From Archangium violaceum (lineage in GTDB: Bacteria > Myxococcota > Myxococcia > Myxococcales > Myxococcaceae): 64,000 nt of DNA. The translations under genes were made by a program, and so were the position numbers. A model generated the notes under the pieces. That model was not told the origin of the DNA, ran no database searches, and saw only the letters and a program-made list of their open reading frames with translations. The DNA is taken from assembly GCF_016859125.1 (NCBI RefSeq), contig NZ_CP069338.1, forward strand, positions 4,651,501 to 4,715,500, given 5' to 3'. Within the stretch, counting starts at the first letter, position 1, and each line of letters opens with the position of its first letter. Of the stretch, positions 1-8,326 are shown piece by piece.

Positions 1-223
1 GCCTCCGCCCGCCTCGCGTCCCGCCGCGCGCTCGGCCCCTTCCCCCGTGGAAGCCCTGTGCGGGCCGTTGATGTCGGAGATCCGCGTGGCCATCCGTGGC
101 CGCTCGCTCGGTGAGCTGGCTTCCGGGGTCTCGGCGACCCTGGAGCTCGTGGAGGAGGCGCTCGCCCTGCTCGTGGCCAGGGGAGCGATCATAAGGAGGG
201 GGCACAAATACTTCGCCGCTTGA
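1..223 (+). CDS. C-terminal end of an upstream gene (possibly pomY)
   Basis: Open frame entering from the left edge and ending at TGA 221-223; 73 residues are visible. They start with a Pro/Ala/Ser-rich linker and end in a compact alpha/beta segment (ELASG...LVEEALALLVARGAIIRR) that looks like a winged-helix or similar small fold. It lies 41 nt upstream of pomZ on the same strand, so co-transcription is likely. In Myxococcus xanthus I recall pomY next to pomZ and pomX, so by position this could be the PomY C-terminus. The visible residues alone do not prove that, and another protein with a C-terminal winged helix is equally possible. Confidence 0.55.
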   Translation, partial: PPPASRPAARSAPSPVEALCGPLMSEIRVAIRGRSLGELASGVSATLELVEEALALLVARGAIIRRGHKYFAA

Positions 224-264
224 GGCAAGGTATGCCCCCCTGAGATTCGACGAAGGGTTCCTCA

Positions 265-1224
265 ATGGATGCGCCGACGTACAGCCCCAAGCAGGTTGCC
301 GAGATGCTCGGCCTGCCCCCGAAGTCCATCGCCTCGGCGCTGAAGCAGGACAGCTACACCGGCACGGAGGTGTGGGCGTTGCGGGCACAGCTCGGCGCGT
401 TCCCGCCGTCGCTCGGCCGCCGCAAGCAGCTCTTCCTCAACTTCAAGGGCGGCACCGGCAAGACGTCCCTCTCCACCTCCTACGCCTGGCGCCTGGCGGA
501 GCTGGGCTACAACGTCCTCATCGTCGACCTCGACAGCCAGGGCCACGCCACCAAGTGCCTGGGCTTCGAGGGCGAGGACTTCGACAAGACGCTCCTCAAC
601 GTCCTGGTGCGCAAGGCGCCCATGACCGAGGTCATCCAGAAGAGCTCCCTGCCCAACCTGCACTTCGTCCCCTCCAACCTCACCATGTCCACGGTGGACC
701 TGGCGCTGATGCCCATGGCGGGACGCGAGTTCAAGCTGCGCAACGCCCTCAAGGAGGTGGAGGCCCAGTACGACGTCATCGTCTTCGACGCGCCTCCCTC
801 CTTCGGACTGCTCAACCTCAACGCGTTGATGGCGGCCAACGACCTGTTCGTCCCGGTGCTGGCCGACTTCCTCTCCTTCCACGGCCTCAAGCTGCTCTTC
901 GAGACGGTGCAGAGCCTGGAGGAGGACCTCAACCACGTGCTGGACCACGTCTTCATCGTGGTCAACTCCTTCAACGCCACCTTCAAGCTGGCGAAGGAGG
1001 CGCTCGAGGCCCTCCAGACGCACTACCCGGAGTACCTGCTGCCCACCATCATCCGGCAGTGCACCAAGTTCGCCCAGGCCTCGAGCGAGGGCCGGCCCGT
1101 CTTCGTGGCCGATCCCAACTCCAAGGGGGCCAACGACATCGAGGCCCTCATCCAGAACGTGCTTCCACGCTTGCGGGTGAACACGGCTCCCGGTAGCGAT
1201 AGCGGTACGCAGCAGGCCGGTTGA
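265..1224 (+). CDS. pomZ: PomZ, ParA/MinD-type ATPase for division-site positioning
   Basis: 319 aa. A short N-terminal extension (1-52) precedes a ParA-type P-loop ATPase domain. The deviant Walker A KGGTGKT lies at 61-67 (G62, K66), the Walker A' aspartate is D90 in VDLDSQ, a FDAPPS Walker B-like motif lies near 174-179, and K268 is present. G62, K66, D90 and K268 are the positions studied in M. xanthus PomZ for ATP binding, hydrolysis and DNA binding, and the length is the same. PomZ translocates over the nucleoid with the PomX/PomY cluster and places FtsZ at midcell. It was formerly called AgmE. pomX follows within 36 nt. The start ATG is preceded by GAAGGG. Confidence 0.95.
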   Translation: MDAPTYSPKQVAEMLGLPPKSIASALKQDSYTGTEVWALRAQLGAFPPSLGRRKQLFLNFKGGTGKTSLSTSYAWRLAELGYNVLIVDLDSQGHATKCLGFEGEDFDKTLLNVLVRKAPMTEVIQKSSLPNLHFVPSNLTMSTVDLALMPMAGREFKLRNALKEVEAQYDVIVFDAPPSFGLLNLNALMAANDLFVPVLADFLSFHGLKLLFETVQSLEEDLNHVLDHVFIVVNSFNATFKLAKEALEALQTHYPEYLLPTIIRQCTKFAQASSEGRPVFVADPNSKGANDIEALIQNVLPRLRVNTAPGSDSGTQQAG

Positions 1225-1259
1225 CGTCACCCCACCTCTTCCGCTTCAAGGCACAGCCC

Positions 1260-2390
1260 ATGAAGAAGGCCTTCGAACAGAACGTGTCCCGCGCCAAGCC
1301 GCGCCTCCGCTTGGGGGCCTTCACCGGCGTCGTCGATCCCGCCACGCCCGAGGAGACCCCGGAGTCCGCCGAGCCGCAGGCCCAGGTGCATGCTCCCGAG
1401 CCGGAGCCCGAGCAGTACGCGGCCCCCGAGCCCACGCGGGAGCCCGAGCCGCCGGCCGCCGCCGCCAACGATCTGTCCGCCGAGGTGCGGGCCCGTATCG
1501 AGCGCGCCCGCGCCCCGCGCCCCACCGCCTCCGAGGTCATCGAAGCCGCCCTGCGCTCGCCCCCGCACCAGGCGCCGCACCACGCGACGCAGGTGGCCGC
1601 CGCCCAGGCCCACACCGCCCCGGCCCACACCGCTCACGTGGCCACGCCCCCCGCGGCGCCGGTGGCCCGGGTGGAGGCTCCCGAGCCCGAGGTGGAGGTG
1701 CAGACGCCGCCCTCGCCCTCGCCCCGCGAGGACATGGACACGCACGCCCGCCGCGAGCGGCTCAAGGAGCGCCTCAAGGCGGTGCGCGAGAATCCCCGCC
1801 CCGAGCCCCTGCCGGCCAGCGTCGCCGAGGCGGGCATGCGCGCGGTGGAGCGCATCTCCGCGCTGCAGAACGAGCTCTCCAAGGTGAAGGCCCTCAACCT
1901 CTCGCTCACCCAGGAGCTGGAGGTGTCCCGTCGCCAGGCGGAGAAGGCCACCGAGGAGGCGCGCCTGCGCATGGACGAGGCCCGCCGGCTCGCCTCCGAG
2001 ATGGAGGGCCGGTTGAAGCTGCTGGGTGACCTCGAGCGCGAGCTGGCCGCCCTGGAGGGTGAGCGCGACGAGGCCCTGCTGTCCCTGCAGGAGGCACGTC
2101 AGGCCATGCAGGCCGCCGCCCAGGAGCGCGCCACCCTCGAGGCCGCCGTCGCGGAGGCCAAGAAGGCGCTCGCCGACAGTCTCTCCGAGGAGGAGCGGCT
2201 CGCCAGCGAGCTGGAGTCCTCCAAGGACGAGGCCGCCGCGTTGCGCCGCGCCGTGGACACGCTCCAGGGCGAGCGGGACGTGCTGGCCCAGCAGGTGGCC
2301 TCGCTCACCGCCGAGCGCGCCGAGCTGCTCGAGGCCCGCAAGGCGCTCGAGGCCGTCCACCGCGCGCTCAGTCAGGCCGTGGCGCGCTGA
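1260..2390 (+). CDS. pomX: PomX, scaffold and activator of PomZ
   Basis: 376 aa. I chose the ATG at 1260 rather than the in-frame upstream start because the protein then begins MKKAFEQNVSRAKPRLRLG, the conserved N-terminal peptide that stimulates PomZ ATPase, with K13 and R15 in the right places. Residues about 25-170 are Ala/Pro/Glu-rich and disordered. Residues about 195-375 are a long coiled coil (repeated E-rich heptads, RRQAEKATEEARLRMDEARR type) used for polymerisation in the M. xanthus homologue. The linker is shorter than in M. xanthus (about 404 aa). It is the last gene of the pomZX unit; a strong terminator follows. Confidence 0.93.
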   Translation: MKKAFEQNVSRAKPRLRLGAFTGVVDPATPEETPESAEPQAQVHAPEPEPEQYAAPEPTREPEPPAAAANDLSAEVRARIERARAPRPTASEVIEAALRSPPHQAPHHATQVAAAQAHTAPAHTAHVATPPAAPVARVEAPEPEVEVQTPPSPSPREDMDTHARRERLKERLKAVRENPRPEPLPASVAEAGMRAVERISALQNELSKVKALNLSLTQELEVSRRQAEKATEEARLRMDEARRLASEMEGRLKLLGDLERELAALEGERDEALLSLQEARQAMQAAAQERATLEAAVAEAKKALADSLSEEERLASELESSKDEAAALRRAVDTLQGERDVLAQQVASLTAERAELLEARKALEAVHRALSQAVAR

Positions 2391-2425
2391 CTCCGGGAGC
2401 CGCGCGCTCCCTCCTGTTGCCTCGC

Positions 2426-2465
2426 AAGCCCGCCCGGGTCCTCGTGACCCGGCGGGCTTTCGCTT
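2426..2465 (+). terminator. Rho-independent terminator after pomX
   Basis: A 14-bp stem with one bulged C: AAGCCCGCC(C)GGGTC at 2426-2440, loop CTCGT, then GACCCGGCGGGCTT at 2446-2459, running into TTTCGCTTT. It sits 35 nt after the pomX stop. The rest of the gap up to 2687 shows no other convincing structure; it should hold the promoter of the ferritin-like pair. Confidence 0.85.
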
Positions 2466-2687
2466 TGACTGACATCGAACTGACAGACATTGGACCGGGG
2501 TCCAGGGCGAGCGGCCAGCCGAGCCATCGTCCTTCCTGATGCCTTACGGGCGGAGAACGCGGGGCCCAACCCGGGTGCCATTGCCGCACTTGGAGTGACG
2601 TCGGAGCTTTACCGCCGAACCCGGGGGGACTCGGAGGCCATTCCGCTGTCCGTTTCCCCTCACACGAGCCGCGCAAAGGAGTCAGAA

Positions 2688-3890
2688 GTGGCCCTGGATC
2701 TATTCAAGGAGAAGGGTGTTCCCCTGGACCGCCAGAGGTTCACCTGGAAGGACCTCACACGCCGTACCTTCAGCAAGCTGGACGATGACGCCTTCACGCG
2801 AGTGCGTGTCATCCTGATGAACGGCATCGAAGCGGAGTCCGTGCGCTTCAGCCACGCCTGTGCGCGGATGAACCGTGAGCTTCGCGAACCTCTCGCCATC
2901 ATCCGCCGGGTGGAGCACTTCCAGCAGACGATGGTGAACTGGATGAACCCGCCGGACCAGTCTCCCCTCGAGACCACGCTCGGCTACGAGCAGACGGCCA
3001 TCGAGGTGACGGCGAGCGTGGCCCAGCACGAGCCGGATCCCTACCTCGCGCAGACCTACCGCTTCGGAATGCTCGAGGACTTCGATCACCTGTACCGCTA
3101 CTCGGCCCTGTACGACCGGTTGATGGGCAAGGATCCCAACTACATCGTCCAGAGCTACACGGACATCATTCCCGGGCGGCCCACCGTCGTCGAGCACCGT
3201 CACCCGCTGGACGACGTCCGCCGGTCCTATGACGCGCGCAAGGCGGACCCCATCTCCAAGCTCAACGCGCTCACCATCGTCTCGGCCGAGAACCAGGTCC
3301 ACACCTACTACATGAACATCGGCCCCATCTTCACCGACCCGGTGGCGCGCCAGCTCTACGCGGAGATCGCCGCCATCGAGGAGCAGCACGTCACGCAGTA
3401 CGAGTCGCTGTGCGACCCGAGCGAGTCGTGGCTGGAGAAGTGGCTGCTGCACGAGGCCAACGAGGTCTACAACTACTACAGCTGCCTGCACTACGAGTCG
3501 AACCCCGTCCTCAAGGAAGTGTGGCAGCGGTTCGTGGACTACGAGCTGGGGCACATGCACTACGTGATGGAGCTCTTCCAGCGGCTGGAGGGCCGGGACG
3601 CCGCGGAGGTGCTGCCCAAGGAGCTGCCGGAGCCCGTGCGCTTCGACACCCACCGCGAGTTCGTGCGCCAGGTGCTCCGCAACGAGGAGACGCTGAGCGC
3701 CAAGGGCACCGAGTTCGTGCCGCGCGCCGAGGAGCACGAGCGCACGCTGCGCTACCGCGAGGCGCTCCACGCGGACGGCGTTCCGTCCGATATCGCCGCG
3801 GCGGGTTACATCTGGCGTCCGGGCACCGAGCTGTCGGCCGAGGCCGATCGCATGGGCGTGAGCACCGTGGCCGAAGGGAGGATCCAGTAA
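2688..3890 (+). CDS. Ferritin-like diiron-type protein (400 aa)
   Basis: I chose GTG 2688, preceded by AAAGGAGTC, over a farther upstream start whose extra residues look like translated non-coding DNA. The protein is all-helical with several carboxylate/histidine pairs typical of ferritin-like four-helix bundles: EDFDHLYRY, AEIAAIEEQHVTQYE, LLHEANEVYNYYS and YELGHMHYVMELF. These could bind a diiron centre, so an oxidoreductase, iron-handling or stress role is inferred; no precise substrate can be given. Its stop TAA overlaps the next ATG (TAATG), implying translational coupling with a second ferritin-like protein. Confidence 0.75.
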   Translation: MALDLFKEKGVPLDRQRFTWKDLTRRTFSKLDDDAFTRVRVILMNGIEAESVRFSHACARMNRELREPLAIIRRVEHFQQTMVNWMNPPDQSPLETTLGYEQTAIEVTASVAQHEPDPYLAQTYRFGMLEDFDHLYRYSALYDRLMGKDPNYIVQSYTDIIPGRPTVVEHRHPLDDVRRSYDARKADPISKLNALTIVSAENQVHTYYMNIGPIFTDPVARQLYAEIAAIEEQHVTQYESLCDPSESWLEKWLLHEANEVYNYYSCLHYESNPVLKEVWQRFVDYELGHMHYVMELFQRLEGRDAAEVLPKELPEPVRFDTHREFVRQVLRNEETLSAKGTEFVPRAEEHERTLRYREALHADGVPSDIAAAGYIWRPGTELSAEADRMGVSTVAEGRIQ

Positions 3891-4645
3891 TGGAACGCAA
3901 GGCGAGCGAGATTGGAATGAACCGGACGGGCATCAAGGCCTCTCCGGTGCACAGCAAGGAAGCCATCGAGGGAGCCGAGAAGCGGGGCCCGAGCAGCCTC
4001 GGTGATGCCTCGGGCATCGCGAAGGTGCGTCAGGAGTTCTCGCGCGAGGTGGATGGCCTGGGGTCGGTGCCACCTCCTTCTCCGAAGGGGATGGTGAAGA
4101 CGGCGGTGGACATGCTGAAGGGCGGCCGGGCCACCGTGTTCGTCGACAAGCTGGGCCAGCGCGCCGGCTTCGAGCGCACCGGGGTGCGGCTGTACGAGGC
4201 GGCCCTGTCCAAGCTGGACGTGTTCGGCACGTGGGAGGGCGGGCCCTCGCGGGAGCAGCTGGAGAAGATCCGCCTGGATGAGCTGTCGCACTTCGCCCTG
4301 ATCAAGCGCACCATGGAGAAGCTGGGAGCCGATCCCACGGCGCTCACGCCGGCGGCGGACCTGCAGGCCAACATGTCTGCGGGCGTGCCCAAGATGATGG
4401 TGGATCCGCGCGTCAACCTGCTGCAGTCGCTGGAGGGGTTGCTGACGGCCGAGCTCGTGGACAACGCGAGCTGGGAGCTGCTCATCGAGCTGGCGCGCGA
4501 GCTGGGGCACTCCGCCATCGCCGAGGAGTTCCAGCGGGCGCTGGACGTGGAGCAGGAGCACCTGGCGCTGGTGCGCAGCTGGATCTCCACCGGGACGATG
4601 CTGGAGGCGAGGGTCGGCGAGGAGGCCGCTGGCGCTCCGGCGTAA
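3890..4645 (+). CDS. Second ferritin-like protein (251 aa)
   Basis: The start ATG overlaps the previous stop by one base (TAATG). About 70 N-terminal residues look flexible. The rest is helical, with DELSHFALIKRTMEK near 138-152 and DVEQEHLALVRSW near 222-234, giving the E/ExxH-like pairs of ferritin-like domains. It may work together with the larger protein just upstream. The gene converges head-on with the minus-strand DUF924 gene; the two stop codons abut with no spacer (4645/4646). Confidence 0.7.
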   Translation: MERKASEIGMNRTGIKASPVHSKEAIEGAEKRGPSSLGDASGIAKVRQEFSREVDGLGSVPPPSPKGMVKTAVDMLKGGRATVFVDKLGQRAGFERTGVRLYEAALSKLDVFGTWEGGPSREQLEKIRLDELSHFALIKRTMEKLGADPTALTPAADLQANMSAGVPKMMVDPRVNLLQSLEGLLTAELVDNASWELLIELARELGHSAIAEEFQRALDVEQEHLALVRSWISTGTMLEARVGEEAAGAPA

Positions 4646-5224
4646 CTAGAAGGACGAGTTCGGCTCCTGGAGGAAGGCGGCTTCCTCCGGAGTCGACTCG
4701 CGGCCCAGCCGGGCGTTGCGGTGGGGGAAGCGCCCGAAGCGCGCGATGATGTCGTGGTGGCGGCGGGCGTACTCCAGTGATTCGGCGCTGCCCGGGTCCT
4801 GGAGGGCGAGCACCTCGAAGAGGAACACGGCCAGACGCTGGTCGTGGATGTCCTCGCTGTGCTCGAAGGGCAGGTAGAAGAACCAACGCCAGACAGGGGG
4901 CAGGGGAACGTCGAGTCCACGGGCGAGCGCGTGACGCGCGACCTCGCGGGCCTGGGCGTCCGAGGCGTAGGCACGCGGCGACTCGCGGAAGAGGTTGCGC
5001 GGGAACTGGTCCAGGAGGAGCACGAGGGCCAGGGCACTGCGTGGCTCATCGCGCCAGGCGTTCAGCTCCCCGGCGGCGGCCTTCTCGTGGGTGGCGAGGA
5101 ACCGGTGGGCGCACTCGGCATCGAAGGCGGCGTCGCGCTCGAACCAGAGCGCGCGCGGCGCGGTGTGTCCTGGCTCGGACGGAGGGCCGAACCAGAAGGT
5201 GAGGATGTCGTCCACGCTGGCCAT
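4646..5224 (-). CDS. DUF924 family protein
   Basis: 192 aa from ATG 5224, which has AGGAG about 7 nt upstream on its strand. It starts MASVDDILTFWFG and carries LLLDQFPRNLFR and the RRHHDIIARFGRFPHRNA segment, the hallmark motifs of the DUF924/YPO4 family found in many proteobacteria. The fold is TPR-like and all-helical, and the biochemical function is unknown. The length is normal. It diverges from tspO; about 80 bp separate the starts. Confidence 0.9.
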   Translation of the reverse strand: MASVDDILTFWFGPPSEPGHTAPRALWFERDAAFDAECAHRFLATHEKAAAGELNAWRDEPRSALALVLLLDQFPRNLFRESPRAYASDAQAREVARHALARGLDVPLPPVWRWFFYLPFEHSEDIHDQRLAVFLFEVLALQDPGSAESLEYARRHHDIIARFGRFPHRNARLGRESTPEEAAFLQEPNSSF

Positions 5225-5303
5225 GGGTTGCTCCTGGGCGGATTGCGTTTCGAGTTCCTGGCCCCCAGCTTCCCACGACGCGCCCCTTGATGGAGGTTGG
5301 AGA

Positions 5304-5834
5304 ATGCAGGAGCAATACAATCTGGACAGCCCGTCGCTCACGACCTTGAAGAACCCGTCGCTGCGGACGGAGTCGCTCGTGGCGCTGGGGACCTTCGGGG
5401 CGCTCACCGCGGGCTCGGCCCTGCTGGGAGCGGGCGTTTCGAACAGCGGACAACTCTGGTACCGGCGGCTGCGCAAGCCGGGCTTCACCCCGCCGTCCTG
5501 GGTGTTCGGGCCGACGTGGACGGTGCTGTACGGATTGATGTCCTTCTCCGCGTGGCGGGTGTGGAACCGGCCGGCGGGCCCCAAGCGCTCGTGGGCGCTC
5601 GCCTTGTGGGGCCTGCAACTCGGCTTCAACGCGCTCTGGTCCCCACTCTTCTTCGGCAAGCACCGCACGCGGGCGGCGCTCGCGGACATCGCGGCGCTCG
5701 GCGTGAGCCTCGCCGCGTATACCGCGGTGGCGGGGAAGGTGGACCGGGGGGCCGCGTGGATGATGGCGCCCTATCTCGGCTGGGTGGGCTTCGCGAGCGC
5801 GCTCAACGAGGAGATCGTCCGCCTCAATCCTTGA
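5304..5834 (+). CDS. tspO: TspO/MBR family tryptophan-rich sensory protein
   Basis: 176 aa with five predicted transmembrane helices. The family signature is clear: WYRRLRKPGFTPPSWVFGP at about 53-71, followed by TWTVLYGLMSFSAWRVW, then LQLGFNALWSPLFFG and a final WMMAPYLGWVGFASALN. TspO proteins bind porphyrins and act as outer-membrane (bacterial) or mitochondrial translocator-type sensors; in photosynthetic bacteria they modulate tetrapyrrole metabolism. The start ATG 5304 is preceded by TGGAGG. The N-terminal extension of about 45 residues is longer than usual. Confidence 0.92.
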   Translation: MQEQYNLDSPSLTTLKNPSLRTESLVALGTFGALTAGSALLGAGVSNSGQLWYRRLRKPGFTPPSWVFGPTWTVLYGLMSFSAWRVWNRPAGPKRSWALALWGLQLGFNALWSPLFFGKHRTRAALADIAALGVSLAAYTAVAGKVDRGAAWMMAPYLGWVGFASALNEEIVRLNP

Positions 5835-5852
5835 GCTCCGGACCCGTGGATG

Positions 5853-5887
5853 TCCCCTCTCCCTCTGGGAGAGGGCCAGGGTGAGGG
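5853..5887. repeat. REP-like CCCTCTCCC/GGGAGAGGG palindrome
   Basis: CCCTCTCCC-TCT-GGGAGAGGG followed by CCAGGGTGAGGG. This type of short palindrome is widely scattered in high-GC proteobacterial genomes, usually just downstream of genes. It lies between the tspO stop and the convergent phosphatase gene, so it may also act as a transcription-ending hairpin. Confidence 0.6.
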
Positions 5888-5948
5888 TATCTTCCCCCTG
5901 CCGTCCATTGCCTTGCCACCGGGTCGCCCGGGAGTGGGACAGACTCGA

Positions 5949-6944
5949 CTACCGGGGGATGCAATCGGCGTCGGGCGTGGAGGCCACGACCGAGAGCAGG
6001 TGCTGGAGGTAGTCGTTGCGGATGGGCATGGTGCCGTCGACGCCCGCGTGCTCGCCAATGATATAGGTTTCGGATTTGGGCAGACCCGCGGCCTCATAGG
6101 CGCCAATGTCCGTGGTCGCGTTCCCATACACGCGGACGATGTCGAGCCCGACATCCTCGAGCAGGTAGGTGAGGTAGTCGGTCTTGTACTGCTCGGTGTT
6201 CGGCGGAATGGGACCATCTCCATAGGGATTGGTGTGGACGTGCCCGTCGACGAGGCCCTGGTAGTCGATCCACTCGCGCGTGTCCTTGCCGACCCAATAG
6301 GGGCGGGCCGTGAGATAGATGATCTGGTAGCCCTTGGCCGCGTAGCTGTTCACCACATCGACCGCATGCGCGTAGGCCTGGGCCGTGCTGCAGCCGAGGT
6401 AGTCGCCGACCGCCTCGAAGTCATTGAGGGTCAGGGTGCCGTCGATGTCGAACAGGACGGTCTGGCGGCCGGGCTCGACCACGGAGAGGAAGCCGGTGGC
6501 GGAGCTGAGATCGCCCTCGACGATCATGGTGACCCGGTACTCGCCCACGGGGCGGGTGATGGGGACGTAGATCTTCCCATCGGAGTCCGTGCGGAACTCG
6601 CCGACATACTGCCAGCCCGGTGCGTTGGTCCCCATGATGTAGACGTGGACGTCCTCGTCCTCGAGGTCCTTGTGCAGGACGCCGCCGTAGTCGAACTTGC
6701 CCACGACGGTGGCCTGGGTCCCCACGGGCACGATCTGGTCATGCACCATGTGATAGGGCGGATGGGTCCAGGAGAGGAGCTGGCTGCCCGTGTGCCGGAA
6801 GCTCCGCCGGGTCGGGCCCTGGAGCGCGGGGGGATTCGCGACCGAGCCATAGTCCGGGCACGTGAGTTGCGCGAAGGCAGACGAAGGAACCGCACACAGA
6901 ATCCAGACAGACAGCGCAGCGAGTCGAGCAACAGTCCGTGTCAA
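5949..6944 (-). CDS. Secreted lipin/LNS2-like HAD-family phosphatase
   Basis: 331 aa. A Sec signal peptide precedes a predicted cut after SAFA (residue 25). Residues about 60-155 form a beta-rich domain. From about 160 the LFDIDGTLT motif (D166, D168) marks a HAD nucleophile and acid/base pair. YLTARP at about 206 and GNATTDIGAY with a following Gly-rich loop complete HAD motifs II-III. The arrangement resembles lipin/Ned1/Smp2 (LNS2) phosphatidate phosphatases, so a phosphatidic-acid-like substrate is plausible but unproven. The signal peptide places it outside the cytoplasm, unlike eukaryotic lipins. It is monocistronic. Confidence 0.8.
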   Translation of the reverse strand: MTRTVARLAALSVWILCAVPSSAFAQLTCPDYGSVANPPALQGPTRRSFRHTGSQLLSWTHPPYHMVHDQIVPVGTQATVVGKFDYGGVLHKDLEDEDVHVYIMGTNAPGWQYVGEFRTDSDGKIYVPITRPVGEYRVTMIVEGDLSSATGFLSVVEPGRQTVLFDIDGTLTLNDFEAVGDYLGCSTAQAYAHAVDVVNSYAAKGYQIIYLTARPYWVGKDTREWIDYQGLVDGHVHTNPYGDGPIPPNTEQYKTDYLTYLLEDVGLDIVRVYGNATTDIGAYEAAGLPKSETYIIGEHAGVDGTMPIRNDYLQHLLSVVASTPDADCIPR

Positions 6945-7227
6945 AGTGGCCTCCTTGGCCGAGGGGGGGCCGCCTTATACAGCTCGAAGCGGGACCGCCT
7001 CATGCGGATTGAAGAAGACACACACACGTGACTGTGGAGCAGACGACGGGTGGAGAGCCATCCACGGGTAACGGATAAGTGTCGTGACGGCGCACTGCTC
7101 GGGTTCTCGAAGCGTGAGAGCGGGCCCGGCGGGCGAGCCGAACGGCACCTCGGAGTGGAGGCTGCGGTGCATGAGTGAGCCCGCGGCCTCGCACTCCGGG
7201 CTCGTGTTCTACGAAGCTACAGCGTGA

Positions 7228-7761
7228 CTACCACGGCATCCACGTGCCATTGCAGGTGTCGCCGTTGAAAGGATAGCCCTGGATTCTGGCCTGGGAGACC
7301 TTCCCGTCGAGGTCGCCGTTGTAACGGCAATAGCGGAGACTGTAGGCGGCGTTGTCCACCGCATCCTCGAAGGAATGGATGCAAAGCTGGTCTGCGTATT
7401 CCTTGACCACGATTTCCGCCCAGTCCTCACTATGGGAGCCGGAACCGCTGTTGTAGACGCGGACGATCGTGTTGGCCGGCATCCTGAACAGCATCATGGA
7501 CCGAGCCTCGTCATTGACCCACCCCGAGCCGCCGCTGTTGGGCATGATCATCGGGGTGTTGTTGTAGATATACCAGCCGACCTGATCCTGACTACAGCCA
7601 TTGCCCTCCCAGAACGTGACAACGGGGGGGTCCACGAGCTGGCTGACGCTGGTTTTCAGCTCGGAGGCCGAGGTCTCCTTGTTCGTCTCGTCCGCGGCGG
7701 ACTCAGGACCGCAGGCGGTGGCGAACAGCATGATGCTGAGCAATCCCATTCGACGGTTCAT
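7228..7761 (-). CDS. Small lipoprotein with possible beta/gamma-crystallin-like domain
   Basis: 177 aa from ATG 7761 with GAGGAG upstream. The N-terminus MNRRMGLLSIMLFATACGPES is a lipoprotein signal (lipobox FATAC, Cys17). After a Ser/Glu/Thr-rich linker, residues 50-177 contain VTFWEGNGCSQDQVGWY and NDEARSMMLF, reminiscent of the YEH..F and (N/D)(N/D)xx(S/T)S motifs of beta/gamma-crystallins such as myxobacterial protein S. The match is imperfect, so this is a suggestion only. Six cysteines in the mature part imply disulfides. Codon use is less GC-biased than in neighbours. Confidence 0.6.
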   Translation of the reverse strand: MNRRMGLLSIMLFATACGPESAADETNKETSASELKTSVSQLVDPPVVTFWEGNGCSQDQVGWYIYNNTPMIMPNSGGSGWVNDEARSMMLFRMPANTIVRVYNSGSGSHSEDWAEIVVKEYADQLCIHSFEDAVDNAAYSLRYCRYNGDLDGKVSQARIQGYPFNGDTCNGTWMPW

Positions 7762-8125
7762 GTGACGAATCTCCTCTTGAAGGTGGAACGTGGGGACGCC
7801 ATGGGCCGTCTTCGGCGACATGGGCACACCGGCGTTGTCCGGTTTGCGAGACCACGGTAGGGGCTTCGCGCATGTTCTTACAAGACGGCCGCAAGGCCAC
7901 CTGATGGTGCCGGGACTCGGCCTGAAACGCCAGCGAACTGTCAGTCCATCACTTCCTGACGTCTTGGATGGAAGTTTACGCATAGGGCAGACAGGGGCAA
8001 ACCAAGAGCCGAGCGCCATGGCGACCGTGATGTGGTTGGCGTCATTCAGCACGGCTGGCCAGCCGTCGGGGAGACACCCCGAACCTCATTTCGCTGGAGA
8101 AGCCGCGCTTCTCGAACCGCTCGCG

Positions 8126-8240
8126 TGGAGTAGGACGGTGCGGAGCCACCATGCACCTCCTGGAGCGAGGGCACGACTCGGCGCAAAGGAGAGGCCGGGG
8201 CCTTGAGCTGTCGGGGAGGCCAGCGAGGAGCACGCGTGGA
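8126..8240 (+). repeat. Direct repeat, left copy (flanks protease gene)
   Basis: 115 bp matching 9815-9929 with roughly nine substitutions by eye. In one frame both copies end a coding-like tail (HHAPPGA.ARLGAKER.GP, then TGA). They then carry the AGGAG ribosome-binding site and the GTGGA that, in the right copy, starts the kinase-like gene. The left copy is therefore a truncated duplicate of that gene's 5' end and leader. Confidence 0.85.
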
Positions 8241-8243
8241 GGA

Positions 8244-8261
8244 GGGCCGGTACACCGGCCC
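8244..8261. terminator. Perfect GC hairpin
   Basis: GGGCCGGT-AC-ACCGGCCC, an 8-bp perfect stem with a 2-nt spacer, directly after the left repeat copy. It has no T-tract, so termination activity is uncertain. Confidence 0.5.
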
Positions 8262-8326
8262 GGCGCCCCCCCCTCTCCCCATGTGCGTGGCTGCTGAGGT
8301 AGGGTCCCAGCGAGGAGGAGAACGGG

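Larger units (their letters stand above)
7762..8326. other. 565-bp intergenic region with repeat and hairpin
   Basis: No convincing gene. It holds the divergent promoters for the lipoprotein (left) and the protease (right), a 115-bp repeat copy at 8126-8240 and a strong hairpin at 8244-8261. Short frames here read like translated non-coding DNA. Confidence 0.6.

Noticed and set aside
262-1230. 322-codon minus-strand frame opposite pomZ
   Set aside because: Composition is typical of antisense to a high-GC gene; pomZ is certain.
5853-5887. Possible attachment site or CRISPR-like repeat
   Set aside because: Single copy in this window and of a known scattered palindrome type.
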